Source: Bacteroidota bacterium
GTDB taxonomy: Bacteria; Bacteroidota; Bacteroidia; Chitinophagales; Chitinophagaceae
Assembly: GCA_016868775.1 (NCBI GenBank)
Contig: VGFT01000003.1
Span: 186,001-250,000 of the forward strand
Length of the DNA stretch: 64,000 nt
Direction: 5' to 3'
A model generated the notes under the pieces. That model did not search any database. It was given only the letters and a program-made list of their open reading frames with translations, and had not been told where the DNA came from. The position numbers and the translations under genes are program-made. Positions 9,764 through 20,712 of the stretch are shown piece by piece (positions within the stretch are counted from its first letter, which is position 1; the number at the start of each line of letters is the position of its first letter).

Positions 9764-10788
9764 GCCGTAGGTTATGCTTTGTCCTTTTCGTATTACTTGC
9801 CGCGGGGCTGGGAACCGGCTGCAAGAAAGAATCCGCTCAGCTGCATTCGGTCAGCTTACGTACACCCGACGGGTTTCCGGCAATGGAACAATCGCTCTCC
9901 GCTCTCAACCTTACGGTGGAGGGCATCGCACTGGGGCGAAGGCTTTTTTACGACAAGCAACTGTCCGCCGATGTTTCGGTTTCCTGTGGAACCTGTCACG
10001 AGCAACGAGCGGCTTTTGGGACGTTTGAGCACGACCGGAGTCACGGAGTGTTCAACTCCCACACCTTGCGCAATGCACCACCGCTGTTCAATTTGCTTTG
10101 GCAAAAAACGTTTCATTGGGACGGCGCCTACCGCAGCCTGACCGAGGAAGCGGTTCAACCTATTACCGGTGCTACCGAGATGGGAATGTCTTTTGATCGA
10201 ATCAAGCAATACCTACAAGACGATCCGAGCTATCGGGAATCGTTCAAAAAAGTTTACGGCACCTGGTTTATCCGTCCCGAGTTGGTTACAAACGCCCTCA
10301 GCCAGTTCACCGCCACATTTATATCAGCCAACAGCAAATATGACCGGGTAAAACAAGGGAGGGCACAATTTGACGCGTATGAACAAGCCGGGTATCAATT
10401 ATTTCAACAGCGGTGTGCAAGTTGTCATTCCGAACCATTGTTCACCGACCATAGTTTTCGAAACATCGGCCTGCCGCTCGATCCCTCGCTTAATGATTTG
10501 GGAAGATTTCTGGTTTCTCGAAACGCAACCGATTCCATGAAATTCAAAGTGCCTAGTTTACGCAATGTGGCCGCTTCTGCAAATTATATGCACGATGGGC
10601 GGTTTGCCACCGTACAACAAGTGATCCGTCATTATCGTTACGGCGTACGAAGGTCGACTACATTGGATCCATTGCTGCAAAATGGACTAAGCATGAGCGA
10701 TGCAGACGAGTACAACCTGATGCAATTCCTAAAATGTCTGACGGATTCCAGTTTTTTACAGGAGACGCGTTTGGCCCGACCTTTCTGA
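9760..10788 (+). CDS. Di-haem cytochrome c peroxidase (MauG/CcpA family), lipoprotein
   Basis: 342 residues. The N-terminus is a lipoprotein signal with the lipobox cysteine at Cys21 (GLGTGC). Two c-type haem sites are visible: CGTCH (76-80) and CASCH (219-223), with a likely distal Met in NYMHDGRF. This is the architecture of periplasmic di-haem peroxidases that reduce hydrogen peroxide with electrons from small cytochromes; MauG-like relatives oxidise proteins instead. It overlaps arfB by 4 bp, a positional rather than functional link. It is convergent with the following minus-strand gene, with abutting stop codons. Confidence 0.9.
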   Translation: MSRRLCFVLFVLLAAGLGTGCKKESAQLHSVSLRTPDGFPAMEQSLSALNLTVEGIALGRRLFYDKQLSADVSVSCGTCHEQRAAFGTFEHDRSHGVFNSHTLRNAPPLFNLLWQKTFHWDGAYRSLTEEAVQPITGATEMGMSFDRIKQYLQDDPSYRESFKKVYGTWFIRPELVTNALSQFTATFISANSKYDRVKQGRAQFDAYEQAGYQLFQQRCASCHSEPLFTDHSFRNIGLPLDPSLNDLGRFLVSRNATDSMKFKVPSLRNVAASANYMHDGRFATVQQVIRHYRYGVRRSTTLDPLLQNGLSMSDADEYNLMQFLKCLTDSSFLQETRLARPF

Positions 10789-11427
10789 TCATTGCTGCAC
10801 ACGTTTCGCTTTCAGGGCGTCGAGTGCGAATTGCTTGGCCGAGATCTCTTTCTCGGTCTCCTGCTGCGTGGTCAGGTTGGTTTGTAATTTCTTCTCCAGT
10901 TCCACCTGCTCTGCTTTGAGTGCAGATAATTTTTTCTGAGACTTTGTAACCTCTGCCTCCTGGGCCTGAATCTGCAACTCCAGAAATTCTTTTTCCACCG
11001 CCGGCTCAAGCGAGGACAAGAAACGCTTGACCTTCTTTATCGCATCCTCTTTCATATCGGTCTTTTGATTAACCCCGCTCTTCATGATCAGAAAATTAAG
11101 CGTGGCCGACTCGGCTGTCTTTTTTGTACGGGCCTCCACTTTGATGAGGTAATCAAATTTGTCTGCATTCAGCTCACTCACATAAGCATCTTTGAAAATT
11201 TTAAACCCCTTGTCCTTGTTGAATAACCCTTTTTCTTCTACCGGCTTGTAGCCTAAATTTTGAAAATACTTCACCATGGCTAACTCGACCGCCTCTGCGG
11301 AAGCTGCATAGTCGCACAAAAAGGCATCTTGGCGCTTTTTATCATACTCCACCTTGCCTTCATAGGGTTGAGCCGATACAACGACAGACGAAAGAAGGCT
11401 AAGTACAACTAAAATAGAGGTCCGCAT
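10789..11427 (-). CDS. Exported coiled-coil protein of unknown function
   Basis: 212 residues from the ATG at 11427, chosen because it begins a clean signal peptide (MRTSILVVLSLLSSVVVSAQP) and sits 15 bp after a perfect promoter box; an ATG six codons upstream is less likely. Residues about 25-130 form a mixed domain with a segment like 'YFQNLGYKPVEEKGLFNK'. Residues about 135-205 are a predicted coiled coil rich in Glu, Lys, Gln and Leu. I do not recognise a family. Periplasmic location is inferred from the signal peptide. Confidence 0.75.
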   Translation of the reverse strand: MRTSILVVLSLLSSVVVSAQPYEGKVEYDKKRQDAFLCDYAASAEAVELAMVKYFQNLGYKPVEEKGLFNKDKGFKIFKDAYVSELNADKFDYLIKVEARTKKTAESATLNFLIMKSGVNQKTDMKEDAIKKVKRFLSSLEPAVEKEFLELQIQAQEAEVTKSQKKLSALKAEQVELEKKLQTNLTTQQETEKEISAKQFALDALKAKRVQQ

Positions 11428-11442
11428 GGGAGGATATTTTTC

Positions 11443-11450
11443 CAAATATA
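11443..11450 (-). promoter_or_regulatory. Bacteroidota -7 promoter box for the 10789-11427 gene
   Basis: TATATTTG on the minus strand, a perfect TAnnTTTG, 15 bp upstream of the ATG at 11427. It fixes the start choice of that gene. Confidence 0.6.
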
Positions 11451-11528
11451 AAATTTATACGCGGAATGAAGGCGAGACACCCAGTCAAATAGAATACAGC
11501 GCACCGTCGCGCTCCACCAAGATTGATT

Positions 11529-11536
11529 TACATTTG
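11529..11536 (+). promoter_or_regulatory. Bacteroidota -7 promoter box for the flippase gene
   Basis: TACATTTG matches TAnnTTTG and lies 15 bp before an in-frame TTG at 11552. It argues against the far-upstream ATG at 11426, which would lie before the promoter. Confidence 0.5.
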
Positions 11537-11551
11537 TCTAAACCTTTTTCC

Positions 11552-13042
11552 TTGAGCCGTGTGAAGAAATTGGCCGGACAGACCCTGTGGTACGGCCTCC
11601 CCACCATCGCAAGTCGGTTTCTCGGCTACCTGATGAACCTCTCGCTGCCGCTGATCTTTGCACAGCCCGCCACCACGGCCGACCTCACACAGCTGTATGC
11701 ACTCATCCCATTTCTGAATATCCTGTTCACCTATGGATTGGAGACAGCTTATTTCCGTTTCGCGCAGCAAACGGACCGATCTACTTTGTACAACACGCTT
11801 TCGACTTCACTACTTATCAGCACTTTTTTTCTGAGTGTGGGGCTCTGGCTGGTAACCACCCCTCTGGCTTCCCTGTTGGGCATGCCGTTGCATCCGGAAT
11901 ATATCCGCTGGATGATCGGGATCCTGGCACTGGATACGATCGCTTCGCTTGCTTTTGCCCGGCTGCGCTTGGAAAATCGTCCCCGTCGATATGCTTTTGC
12001 CCGCTTATCGGGCATTCTGGTCAATGTACTGGTGGTCACCCTTTTTCTGGGTGTGCTACCGCATTATGCCGGGATAGACACCATTCACTGGATCCGACAA
12101 ATTCATCCAAAGGAAGAGAGCGGGATCGTATACTACCTGATCGGAAATGCATTGGGAAGCGGCGTAACCTTACTGCTGCTGACCAAACAATTCCGGGGAT
12201 GGAAAGCATCGATCGACCGGCAGCTCTGGAATCGGGTCATACGCTACAGTTTGCCGTTGATCGTGGTTGGATTGGGTGGGATTGCCAATGACATGATGAG
12301 TCGGTTGATCTATCAACACGTGGTCGACCTTCCAGCCGAACAGGCCCGACATGAACTGGGTGTTTTTGGAAACATCATCCGACTTTCCATCGCCATCACG
12401 ATCGCCATCCAGGCGTTTCGGTTGGCGGCTGAGCCTTTTTTCTTTCGGGAAAGCAGCGAAGCGAATGCCCCGCAAACCTATGCGCGCATCATGCGGTACT
12501 TCGTACTTGCCGGATGTGCCTTGTTTCTGCTGATCAGTCTGTATATCGACCTGGTCGGATGGTTTTTTGAAGCGATTGACCGAGGGGAGTGGGTAGAAGG
12601 ATTGTACATCGTACCGCTTTTTGCGATTGGCAATGTTTTTCTGGGTATTTACTATAATCTGAGCACCTGGTATAAGCTGACCGATCGGAACGGCTGGGGC
12701 GCCTGGATCACCCTGATTGGTGCATTGATCACAATTGGCTTGAATATTTGGCTGATCCCAACCTATCATTATTTGGGAGCTGCCCTTGCAACCGTTAGCT
12801 GCTATGTAGTGATGATGGTCTTGAGTTATGGGGGGGGGCAAAAATTCTATCCCGTCCCCTACCCCATAAAAAAGATCCTGTCCTATTTGGCGATCAGTAT
12901 TGCCCTGGTCATTGTTCATCGATGGATCGCAAATAACACCCAATCGGCTTGGATGAATTTGGGTGTTGCCACAGTTTTTCTGACCGGATTTCTAGGATAT
13001 GGCTGGAGCGAGATACAACGAGGAAGAAAACAAGCAGCTTAA
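11552..13042 (+). CDS. Wzx/MATE-type polysaccharide flippase, TTG start proposed
   Basis: 496 residues if it starts at TTG 11552 (L/M-SRVKKLAGQTLWYGLPT), which resembles the usual N-terminus of Bacteroidota oligosaccharide flippases. The open frame extends to ATG 11426, but that start would precede the promoter box and overlap the divergent gene. About 14 hydrophobic helices cover the chain (for example LPTIASRFLGYLMNLSLPLIF, ISIALVIVHRWI). Members of the MVF/MATE superfamily flip lipid-linked glycans across the inner membrane. No glycosyltransferase cluster is next to it, so the substrate is unknown. It overlaps the convergent hydrolase gene by 4 bp. Confidence 0.82.
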   Translation: MSRVKKLAGQTLWYGLPTIASRFLGYLMNLSLPLIFAQPATTADLTQLYALIPFLNILFTYGLETAYFRFAQQTDRSTLYNTLSTSLLISTFFLSVGLWLVTTPLASLLGMPLHPEYIRWMIGILALDTIASLAFARLRLENRPRRYAFARLSGILVNVLVVTLFLGVLPHYAGIDTIHWIRQIHPKEESGIVYYLIGNALGSGVTLLLLTKQFRGWKASIDRQLWNRVIRYSLPLIVVGLGGIANDMMSRLIYQHVVDLPAEQARHELGVFGNIIRLSIAITIAIQAFRLAAEPFFFRESSEANAPQTYARIMRYFVLAGCALFLLISLYIDLVGWFFEAIDRGEWVEGLYIVPLFAIGNVFLGIYYNLSTWYKLTDRNGWGAWITLIGALITIGLNIWLIPTYHYLGAALATVSCYVVMMVLSYGGGQKFYPVPYPIKKILSYLAISIALVIVHRWIANNTQSAWMNLGVATVFLTGFLGYGWSEIQRGRKQAA

Positions 13043-13689
13043 CCTTTCGTCGTCCGAACAAATGGGTTGGATGTTTTTTCAGCGCCGATGGTGGTAGCCG
13101 GACCATGACCGGAGTAAACGATGGTCGACTCAGGCAAGGGGTAAAGTTGTTCGCGTATACTTTTCAGCAGTTGATCCATGTCGCCCCCCGGCAAATCGGT
13201 TCGTCCAACGCTGCCTTGAAACAGGACGTCCCCGCTGATCACCCAACCGCTGGTAGCACAATAAAAAGAAAGGCTGCCGGGTGAGTGGCCTGGAGTAAAA
13301 AGACATTGTATCGATTTCCCTCCAAGGGTGCATTGATCGCCCGACTCCAAATATTCGATCTTCCCTGCATAGGGCTCACAGGGCACCTGATAGAGATCCC
13401 CGGCCTTGGCTGAAAAATCCAACACAGGTTGCTCGGCCCGGTGCATCCGAAGGGGAAGGTTCCAGGTCTGATGCACAAAATTGTTGCCGAACACATGGTC
13501 GAGGTGACAGTGTGTATTCAAAAAAATGGTGGGAATCAAGCCATTTTGCAGGATGTGTGCCTCCAGGGTAGCTTGTTCGGCCCTCGACCGACAACCCGGG
13601 TCGATGATGGCACAAGTACCGTCGGCTGCGGAAACCACATAGGTGTTCTCCGCAAAGGGATTGAAACAAAAGGATTTAACATGGAGCAT
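13039..13689 (-). CDS. MBL-fold metallo-hydrolase (glyoxalase II-like)
   Basis: 216 residues, cytoplasmic, no signal peptide. The metallo-beta-lactamase signature HCHLDH is visible in NTHCHLDHVFGN. Later metal ligands fit TPGHSPGSLSFY (His), SGDVLF (Asp) and VYSGHGPAT (His). The compact single-domain form matches the YcbL/GloB-like hydroxyacylglutathione hydrolase group, which hydrolyses thioesters; the long C-terminal glutathione-binding domain of classic glyoxalase II is absent, so the substrate is uncertain. Confidence 0.88.
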   Translation of the reverse strand: MLHVKSFCFNPFAENTYVVSAADGTCAIIDPGCRSRAEQATLEAHILQNGLIPTIFLNTHCHLDHVFGNNFVHQTWNLPLRMHRAEQPVLDFSAKAGDLYQVPCEPYAGKIEYLESGDQCTLGGKSIQCLFTPGHSPGSLSFYCATSGWVISGDVLFQGSVGRTDLPGGDMDQLLKSIREQLYPLPESTIVYSGHGPATTIGAEKTSNPFVRTTKG

Positions 13690-13754
13690 GGGCCTTTTTC
13701 GTAATTTTATACACTTGGGACAAAGGTAATGAAAGGCCTATCCCACTCCATCGC

Positions 13755-16700
13755 ATGAGAATCCTTACGCAGTCATTCTTAAGCCTGTTGTTAGCACTGA
13801 CCACCGGGAGCGTGATGGCACAGGTCAATACAGTCGAATTTGGGAAGAACCGAGTTCAATACCAGAAATTTCGTTGGGAATACAACCAGTCGGAGAACTT
13901 CAACGTATACTTTACCGAAGACGCCTTAGGGCTAGGCCGGTACGTATCACAGGTAGCCGAAAATGAACTTCCCTCGATCGAAGCATTTGTGGAATATGCG
14001 TTGCAACGGCGGATCAACATCGTGGTGTACAATCATTACGACGCCATGCAACAGTCCAATATCGGAATCGGCATCGACTGGCAAAACACTGGGGGGGTCA
14101 CCAAGCTGGTCAATAATAAAATGGTCGTTTACTACAACGGCAATCGGGAACATCTCCGCATCCAGATCCGCCAAGGCATTGCCCGCAACCTGGTAGAGAA
14201 CCTCCTGTTTGGAGACAACCTGGGGGAATTTGCCGCCAACCAAGCATTGCTGGACCTGCCCAATTGGCTAACAGATGGATACATCGCCTATACAGCCGAA
14301 AATTGGAATCCGGACCTGGACGATCAGCTACGCGGTATTCTACTGGCCTCCTCCTATAAAACTTTTTACCATTTCGCATTCGACAAACCCCTGCTGGCCG
14401 GACACGCTTTCTGGAAGTACATAGCCGATCGGTACGGAAAAACCAAGCCTACGTATTTTTTATACTTGGCTCGGATTTACCGTAATCTAAATCAGGCCTC
14501 CTATAAGATTGCCAAGAAAAAATTTAAGGACCTCCTGAAGGATTTCATGAATGAAAACACGGAAACTTACTATAAGGACATCCGAGGCCGCCGAAACACG
14601 CCCAAAGGACAATTGGCAGTCAGCGAGTACTTCGGAAAAACCGATTATATCCGGTTCAATGCCAATCCCATCCCACGCAGTTTCACCTACGGCGTGGTGG
14701 AATTTAGACAAGGGCGCTACCAAGTAGTGTTGATGGAAAATTTTGCACAGCGCCGCGTACTGTTGAAATTGGGTGTACGCTCCCGGGAAGATGACCAAAA
14801 CCCGCACTATCCCCTCCTAGCCTGGGATCCAAAAGGTACGCGCTTGGCCGTCATGTATTGGGAAAAGGGACAAATCAAATTTTTCATTTATGATGTCATC
14901 CGCCGGGTGAAGATCAATAAGCAGGAAATTAAGGGATTTGATCAGGTGCAGGACATGAAGTTTATGCTCAATGAAAACAATCTCATTCTGAGTGCTGTCC
15001 GAAACGGTCAATCCGACATCTACACGTACAATATTGAGAAACAAACCTACGAGCAGATCACCAACGACCCGTTTGATGACTTGGATCCTTCTTTCGTAGC
15101 TTTCCCCAACAAAACCGGAATTCTTTACGCTTCCAATCGCCCCCACCCCAACGTGCGGCCAACGATGGATTCACTTCCCGCCCCCCGCTTCAACATTTAC
15201 CTGGTAGATAACTGGAATAAGTCGACCGAGCGACAACTATCCAAACTTACAAATCTACAATGGGGCAATGCCCGTTTCCCCTCCCAATACAACACCTCCC
15301 ATTTCACCTTTATCAGCGACGAAAACGGAGTGAACAACCGCTATGCCGGATTCTTCTCCACCGAAAGAGCCGGGATCGACACACTGGTTTTTATTGGGGA
15401 AGAGGTGCTTCGCAACCCTCCTCAAAAAGAAGTAGATAGCTTATTGCGGGAATATAAAAAAGAGGATGTGGATTCGATCGGTTTTGTGTCCCTTACCAAC
15501 GACTCTGCTTATGTTTTTCCCCTAACCAACTACCAGAGCAGCATGCTGGAGACCCGTACCGCTGGCGATAACCAACAAGTCAGCGAAGTGGTCCGCCTGG
15601 GAGATGTAAAACTTCTTTATCGCCTGCGCGTAGATGAAAATACACTTCGTCGACGCAACGTGAGTACACCGCCTACGCAATACCGACGGAAAACCATCGA
15701 AGAAGCAAAAAAAGCATCCAAGAAAACACTGTCGGGTGCCCCCCCCATCCAAGACACCATCATCAACAAAGCAGGTGAGTTTACCAGCGGATTTGAAGAC
15801 GAAGGCGACAGCACCCTTGGGGTAGGTAATAAAATTCCATCGAAACAAATAGAACCACTCAAGCTGAAGCGCTACACATACCGTCCCCCGAAATTCTTCA
15901 ATGACTATCTGGTCAGCGGCTTCAACAACAACGTACTGGTAACCCGATATCAACCCTTCCAGGGCGGATATGGACCCGTTCAGTTGAGCAACAACGATCC
16001 GCTCAATGGAATCGTACGCGTGGGAACCTCTGATCTGATGGAAGACTGGAAGATCGCAGGAGGCTACCGGATCAGTCCCAACCTCAGTAACAACGAATAC
16101 GTTTTCACCTCACAATACCTGAAAAAGCGAGTGGATTTTGGCGTTACGTACTACCGCAACTCGATCAACAATCCGCCGCTCTATACCGACTCTACCTGGT
16201 ACAACACCAAACTACTCTCCAACCTTTACCAAGCCACCATCAGCTATCCGTTTAGCAAAGTACGTAGCCTTCGCTTCAACTTAGCCTACAGAAGCGATCG
16301 GTACGTAAAGCTTGCCAATGAATTCTTCCCCGACCGCTCGTTGTTTGCACCGGACGATCGGTTGAGCTATGCACTGGCCCGGATCGAATTTGTACACGAC
16401 GATGCAATCTCCCCCGCACTGAATATTTGGGAGGGACTGCGCTGGAAGATCTATTTTGATTACAACGCCCAGATCGGAAAAAATACCCTTCAAGGCAAAG
16501 GCGATTTCCCATTTGTAATGAATGCCGGATTCGATCTTCGTCATTACTTGCCGATCTACCAAAACATCAGCTGGTCGGTTCGCGCCGCCGCCGACTTCTC
16601 CTTTGGCACCCAAAAGATCATTTATTATCTGGGGGGAGTAGACAACTGGCTCATGTTTGCGAACAACCAAAAAGCAGACGGCACCTATCGCTATTTTGAT

Positions 16701-17144
16701 CCGGCCCATCCGATCGATCCGGATAATGATTACGCATACCAATCACTGGCGGTGAACCTGCGCGGATTCAAACAAAACATCGCCAACGGAAACAATGCAG
16801 TCGTGCTGAACAGCGAAGTGCGTATTCCCGTATTCACCTCCTTTATCAACAAACCCATCAACAACGCCCTGTTGCGGAATTTCCAACTGGTGCAATTCAT
16901 TGACCTCGGTACTGCCTGGAACGGCGCCTACGACAAGATTGAACGCCCGGCCCTGTACTACCGCGCCCCGCCCGTTACCGTAAAAGTCAAGGCCGGCGGC
17001 ATTGGTCCCTTTGCAGGCGGCTATGGTTTCGGCGCCCGCAGCACCGTACTGGGCTATTTCCTACGAGTCGATGCCGCCTGGCAAATGGATGGTTTCTTCA
17101 AGGGGAAACCGAAATGGTATTTGGCAATGGGACTTGATTTCTGA
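13755..17144 (+). CDS. Large exported TolB-like propeller / outer-membrane barrel protein
   Basis: 1129 residues with a signal peptide ending near GSVMAQ. Residues about 30-280 resemble the gluzincin-like 'peptidase MA' fold ([17 protein letters not shown]) but the HExxH zinc motif is replaced by NLVEN, so catalysis is unlikely. Residues about 320-560 carry TolB/PD40 propeller blades ([42 protein letters not shown]). From about 720 the chain alternates amphipathic strands and ends in a Phe (MGLDF), as outer-membrane barrels do; [10 protein letters not shown] resembles the bacterial surface antigen barrel. It is probably a surface or periplasm-spanning protein. Function unknown. A strong terminator follows. 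Confidence 0.75.
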   Translation: MRILTQSFLSLLLALTTGSVMAQVNTVEFGKNRVQYQKFRWEYNQSENFNVYFTEDALGLGRYVSQVAENELPSIEAFVEYALQRRINIVVYNHYDAMQQSNIGIGIDWQNTGGVTKLVNNKMVVYYNGNREHLRIQIRQGIARNLVENLLFGDNLGEFAANQALLDLPNWLTDGYIAYTAENWNPDLDDQLRGILLASSYKTFYHFAFDKPLLAGHAFWKYIADRYGKTKPTYFLYLARIYRNLNQASYKIAKKKFKDLLKDFMNENTETYYKDIRGRRNTPKGQLAVSEYFGKTDYIRFNANPIPRSFTYGVVEFRQGRYQVVLMENFAQRRVLLKLGVRSREDDQNPHYPLLAWDPKGTRLAVMYWEKGQIKFFIYDVIRRVKINKQEIKGFDQVQDMKFMLNENNLILSAVRNGQSDIYTYNIEKQTYEQITNDPFDDLDPSFVAFPNKTGILYASNRPHPNVRPTMDSLPAPRFNIYLVDNWNKSTERQLSKLTNLQWGNARFPSQYNTSHFTFISDENGVNNRYAGFFSTERAGIDTLVFIGEEVLRNPPQKEVDSLLREYKKEDVDSIGFVSLTNDSAYVFPLTNYQSSMLETRTAGDNQQVSEVVRLGDVKLLYRLRVDENTLRRRNVSTPPTQYRRKTIEEAKKASKKTLSGAPPIQDTIINKAGEFTSGFEDEGDSTLGVGNKIPSKQIEPLKLKRYTYRPPKFFNDYLVSGFNNNVLVTRYQPFQGGYGPVQLSNNDPLNGIVRVGTSDLMEDWKIAGGYRISPNLSNNEYVFTSQYLKKRVDFGVTYYRNSINNPPLYTDSTWYNTKLLSNLYQATISYPFSKVRSLRFNLAYRSDRYVKLANEFFPDRSLFAPDDRLSYALARIEFVHDDAISPALNIWEGLRWKIYFDYNAQIGKNTLQGKGDFPFVMNAGFDLRHYLPIYQNISWSVRAAADFSFGTQKIIYYLGGVDNWLMFANNQKADGTYRYFDPAHPIDPDNDYAYQSLAVNLRGFKQNIANGNNAVVLNSEVRIPVFTSFINKPINNALLRNFQLVQFIDLGTAWNGAYDKIERPALYYRAPPVTVKVKAGGIGPFAGGYGFGARSTVLGYFLRVDAAWQMDGFFKGKPKWYLAMGLDF

Positions 17145-17166
17145 TCAGGTCCTTACCTCGCCACCA

Positions 17167-17195
17167 ATCCCGACAAAACCTGTCGGGATTTTTTA
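17167..17195 (+). terminator. Rho-independent terminator after the propeller/barrel gene
   Basis: A perfect 9-bp stem ATCCCGACA / TGTCGGGAT with loop AAACC is followed by a run of T residues. It sits 22 bp after the stop at 17144 and isolates glpK. Confidence 0.9.
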
Positions 17196-17242
17196 TACCC
17201 GGTTGCACAAATCATTTATCTTACAAGACCATTCCGACTGTC

Positions 17243-18769
17243 ATGTCCAACCAATACATCCTCGCACTGGATCAGGGAACCACCAGCAGCCGATCCCTGA
17301 TCGTCGATGCCGGCGGACAGATCATCAGCATCGCCCAAAAAGAATTCAAACAACATTACCCGCAACCCGGTTGGGTAGAACATGATGCCGATGAGATCTG
17401 GAGCACTCAATCCGGTACCATCTCCGAAGCATTGGCCAAAGCCAAACTCCATCCCGATCAGATCGCGGCCATTGGTATCACCAATCAGCGAGAAACAACT
17501 GTGGTGTGGGACCGCCAGAGTGGTCACCCCATTCACCCAGCCATCGTCTGGCAAGACCGACGGACGGCCGATTACTGCGATCAGTTAAAAAAACAAGGCA
17601 GGGAGGAGATGATCCAACAAAAAACCGGTTTGCTGATTGATGCGTACTTCTCCGCCACCAAGCTCAAATGGATTTTGGATCAGGTACCGGGCGCCAGAGC
17701 CAAAGCCGAAAAAGGCGACCTAGCCTTCGGCACGATCGACAGTTGGCTGATCTGGAACCTTACCAAAGGAAAAGTACATGCCACCGATGTGAGCAACGCA
17801 TCCCGTACAATGCTTTATAACATCCATGAACTTTGTTGGGATGCCGATCTTTTAGCACTTTTCGATATTCCGGCCGCCATTCTGCCCGCGGTTCGCTCCA
17901 GCAGCGAGATCTACGGAAAAGCCATTCTCAATGGAGTCGATCCTTCGAGTGGCATTCCGATTGCAGGATTGGTAGGCGACCAACAAGCTGCGTTATTCGG
18001 ACAACTCTGCACCGAGCCCGGAATGGCGAAGAATACCTATGGTACGGGTTGCTTTATGATGATGAACACCGGTGAAAAAGCCATCACTTCTAAAAACAAA
18101 TTACTGACCACCATCGCCTGGCAGATCAACGGGAAAACTCATTATGCTCTGGAAGGAAGCGTGTTCATCGCAGGGGCCGTAGTACAATGGCTGCGCGATG
18201 AACTTAAAATCATCCGAAACTCCTCCGAAGTGGAAGCACTTGCCGCACAAGTTGCCGATTCAAACGGTGTTTACCTCGTACCTGCCTTTGCCGGATTGGG
18301 TGCTCCGCATTGGAATCCGCATGCCCGCGGATCCATTTTCGGATTAACCCGCGGAAGTAACCAATCGCACATCGCCCGAGCAGCGTTGGACAGCATCGCC
18401 TTTCAAACTGCCGATGTATTGCAGGCTATGAATGCCGATGCGGGGATCCCCATTAAAGAATTGCGGGTGGATGGAGGTGCTACCATCAACAATGCGCTGA
18501 TGCAATTTCAATCCGACCTGTTGAATTGCAGGGTGATCCGTCCTAAAATAACGGAGACAACCGCCCTCGGTGCGGCGTATTTAGCCGGACTCGCCGTTGG
18601 GTTCTGGAAAGACCTGACTGCCCTTCAATCGAACTGGCAAAAAGATAGTCAGTTTGAACCTGCCTGTACCGAAGCGCAACGATCCGCTGCCCTATCGGGC
18701 TGGCACCGCGCCGTCCGAGCGAGCATCGCTTGGGCCGAATCAACCGCACACGAAACTGTAAAGATATGA
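17243..18769 (+). CDS. glpK: Glycerol kinase
   Basis: 508 residues, full length for the FGGY family. It phosphorylates glycerol to sn-glycerol 3-phosphate with ATP. The N-terminal phosphate loop [12 protein letters not shown] (about 6-17), the substrate motif [11 protein letters not shown], and the second-domain signature [12 protein letters not shown] and DGGATIN are visible. The start overlaps glpF translationally at the other end (ATGA), so uptake and trapping of glycerol are coupled. GpsA, which makes or uses the same product, is encoded elsewhere in the window (49.3 kb). Confidence 0.97.
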   Translation: MSNQYILALDQGTTSSRSLIVDAGGQIISIAQKEFKQHYPQPGWVEHDADEIWSTQSGTISEALAKAKLHPDQIAAIGITNQRETTVVWDRQSGHPIHPAIVWQDRRTADYCDQLKKQGREEMIQQKTGLLIDAYFSATKLKWILDQVPGARAKAEKGDLAFGTIDSWLIWNLTKGKVHATDVSNASRTMLYNIHELCWDADLLALFDIPAAILPAVRSSSEIYGKAILNGVDPSSGIPIAGLVGDQQAALFGQLCTEPGMAKNTYGTGCFMMMNTGEKAITSKNKLLTTIAWQINGKTHYALEGSVFIAGAVVQWLRDELKIIRNSSEVEALAAQVADSNGVYLVPAFAGLGAPHWNPHARGSIFGLTRGSNQSHIARAALDSIAFQTADVLQAMNADAGIPIKELRVDGGATINNALMQFQSDLLNCRVIRPKITETTALGAAYLAGLAVGFWKDLTALQSNWQKDSQFEPACTEAQRSAALSGWHRAVRASIAWAESTAHETVKI

Positions 18770-19473
18770 CACCTGCAATCGGAGAATTTATTGGCACCAT
18801 TCTGTTGATCACCTTGGGAACCGGGGTCGTGGCCAACGTCCTGCTTTCCGAATCAAAAGGACAAAACAGCGGATGGATCGTAATCACACTCGGTTGGGCC
18901 ATGGCCGTTTTCATCGGAAATTATGTTTGCGTCAAACTGGGTGGTAGCGGTCATCTCAATCCCGCTTTCACCATCGGGGCGGCACTGTTTACGGATTTTG
19001 ATAAAGCACAGGTCTTGCCCTATCTGCTCGCCCAATTCGGAGGGGCGATCATGGGTTCAATACTTACCTGGCTGTTGTACTATTCACATTTCGAAAAAAC
19101 AACGGATGCTTCGCTCAAACTGGCCGTCTTCTCCACGGCTCCGGCCATTCGGAAAACGATCCCGAATCTGATCACGGAGATCATTGCAACGGCAATCTTG
19201 GTCATCGCCGCTTTGGGGATGTCCCAGCCCCAAACCCCGTTTGTGACGATCGATGCGCTGCCGATCGCCCTGGTAGTACTGGCGATCGGATTGTGTCTGG
19301 GTGGTCCCACCGGTTATGCCATCAATCCGGCGCGCGACCTCGGTCCTCGTATCGCACACTTCATTCTTCCGATTCAGGGAAAAGGAAAATCCGACTGGAG
19401 TTATAGTTGGATCCCGGTGATCGGTCCGCTCCTCGGCGCCTTATTGGGATTTTGGATCTACGGATTACTTTGA
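18766..19473 (+). CDS. glpF: Glycerol facilitator, MIP/aquaporin family
   Basis: 235 residues from ATG 18766, which overlaps the glpK stop by 4 bp; an upstream in-frame start at 18730 lies inside glpK and is rejected. Six membrane helices and two half-helix NPA motifs are visible at 65-67 (HLNPAF) and 187-189 (INPARD). The Asp right after NPAR is characteristic of glycerol-conducting channels rather than water-only aquaporins. It admits glycerol, which GlpK then phosphorylates. Its 3' end overlaps the convergent aminotransferase by 16 bp. Confidence 0.95.
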   Translation: MTPAIGEFIGTILLITLGTGVVANVLLSESKGQNSGWIVITLGWAMAVFIGNYVCVKLGGSGHLNPAFTIGAALFTDFDKAQVLPYLLAQFGGAIMGSILTWLLYYSHFEKTTDASLKLAVFSTAPAIRKTIPNLITEIIATAILVIAALGMSQPQTPFVTIDALPIALVVLAIGLCLGGPTGYAINPARDLGPRIAHFILPIQGKGKSDWSYSWIPVIGPLLGALLGFWIYGLL

Positions 19474-20663
19474 TCGATCGCTTTCAGGATCCGATCACAA
19501 GCCCATTCGATCTGTTTCTCCGACAAGATCAACGGTGGAGCGATGCGCAAACAATTTGGCGCGAACAAAAACCAATCCGTCATTATTCCGACTGAATCTT
19601 TTTTATCGGTCTCCAAACACCGATTGATCACTCGCTTACACATCTGGGCATCCGAAAATGCAACACCCATCCACAGTCCGAACGAACGGACCGATTGGAT
19701 CTTCGGATGTACCAGCCGATCAAGGAATAGAGCCTCTTTGGATTTGACCGTATCGATCCAGCCTTCTTCCAATAAGGCATCCAGCGAGGCAAGTCCCGCT
19801 GCACAACTCAACGGATGCCCGCCAAACGTTGTGATGTGCCCGAGCACAGGCGCCTCCGTCAACTGATCCATCAATCGTTTATCTGCAATGAACGCACCCA
19901 AGGGCATTCCGCCGCCCAGTGCTTTTCCCAATAACAATACATCCGGCACCACCTCAAACCATTCAAAGGCCCAAAGTTTTCCGGTTCGGCCAAATCCGGC
20001 TTGTATCTCATCCAACATCAACAACGCGCCCGTCTCCCTGCATTTCTTTTCTACTGCTTTTAACCAACCCGATTCCGGCACCGTAATTCCGGTTTCCGCC
20101 TGAACGGTTTCCATCAATACACATGCGGTAGAATCGTTGATTGCCTCGAGGGCGGCGGGGTCGTTGTAGGGCAGGTGCCAAACATCGGGGAGCAGGGGAC
20201 GAAACGCCTGACGCCAATACTCATCACCAATCGCACTCAAGGCCCCTTGTGTACTGCCGTGATAGGAACCGGTAAAACAAATGATGCGGCTGCGATTGGT
20301 AACACGCTTGGCGAGTTTCATGGCGCCTTCCACGGCTTCGGCACCTGAATTCGTAAAATAAACCGAATTCAAAGATGCGGGCAACAACGAAGAGAGGCGG
20401 GTCGCATATCGAACCTGTGGCGATTCCACGAATTCACCATACACCATCACATGCAAGTATTTGTCGAGTTGCTCCCGAATGGTGGACAATACTTTGGGAT
20501 GACCATGACCCAGATTAGCTACGGAAATTCCACCGATCAGATCGACATAACTTCTTCCTTTATGATCGAACAACGTGGCACACTCCGCCCGCTCGATGGC
20601 AAAGGCCATGGAAGCCGGAGAGGTCTGTGCCACATGCCGTAAAAACAATTCCCGCGCATTCAC
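19458..20663 (-). CDS. Class III PLP-dependent aminotransferase (acetylornithine/ornithine type)
   Basis: 401 residues. Family hallmarks: NSGAEAVEGAMKLA (cofactor phosphate), SYHGST (133-138), LDEI with Asp218 contacting the PLP nitrogen, and the Schiff-base lysine Lys247 in LLLGKALGGG. Such enzymes move an omega-amino group of ornithine, acetylornithine or related amines to 2-oxoglutarate. No arginine or biotin gene is adjacent, so the precise substrate cannot be fixed from context. It is a single-gene unit convergent with glpF and divergent from the carbonic anhydrase-like gene. Confidence 0.9.
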   Translation of the reverse strand: MNARELFLRHVAQTSPASMAFAIERAECATLFDHKGRSYVDLIGGISVANLGHGHPKVLSTIREQLDKYLHVMVYGEFVESPQVRYATRLSSLLPASLNSVYFTNSGAEAVEGAMKLAKRVTNRSRIICFTGSYHGSTQGALSAIGDEYWRQAFRPLLPDVWHLPYNDPAALEAINDSTACVLMETVQAETGITVPESGWLKAVEKKCRETGALLMLDEIQAGFGRTGKLWAFEWFEVVPDVLLLGKALGGGMPLGAFIADKRLMDQLTEAPVLGHITTFGGHPLSCAAGLASLDALLEEGWIDTVKSKEALFLDRLVHPKIQSVRSFGLWMGVAFSDAQMCKRVINRCLETDKKDSVGIMTDWFLFAPNCLRIAPPLILSEKQIEWACDRILKAIDQSNP

Positions 20664-20712
20664 GCGCTAAAGGTCGGAAAGAAAACAGGATATTTGTATC
20701 TCAATTAACTGC

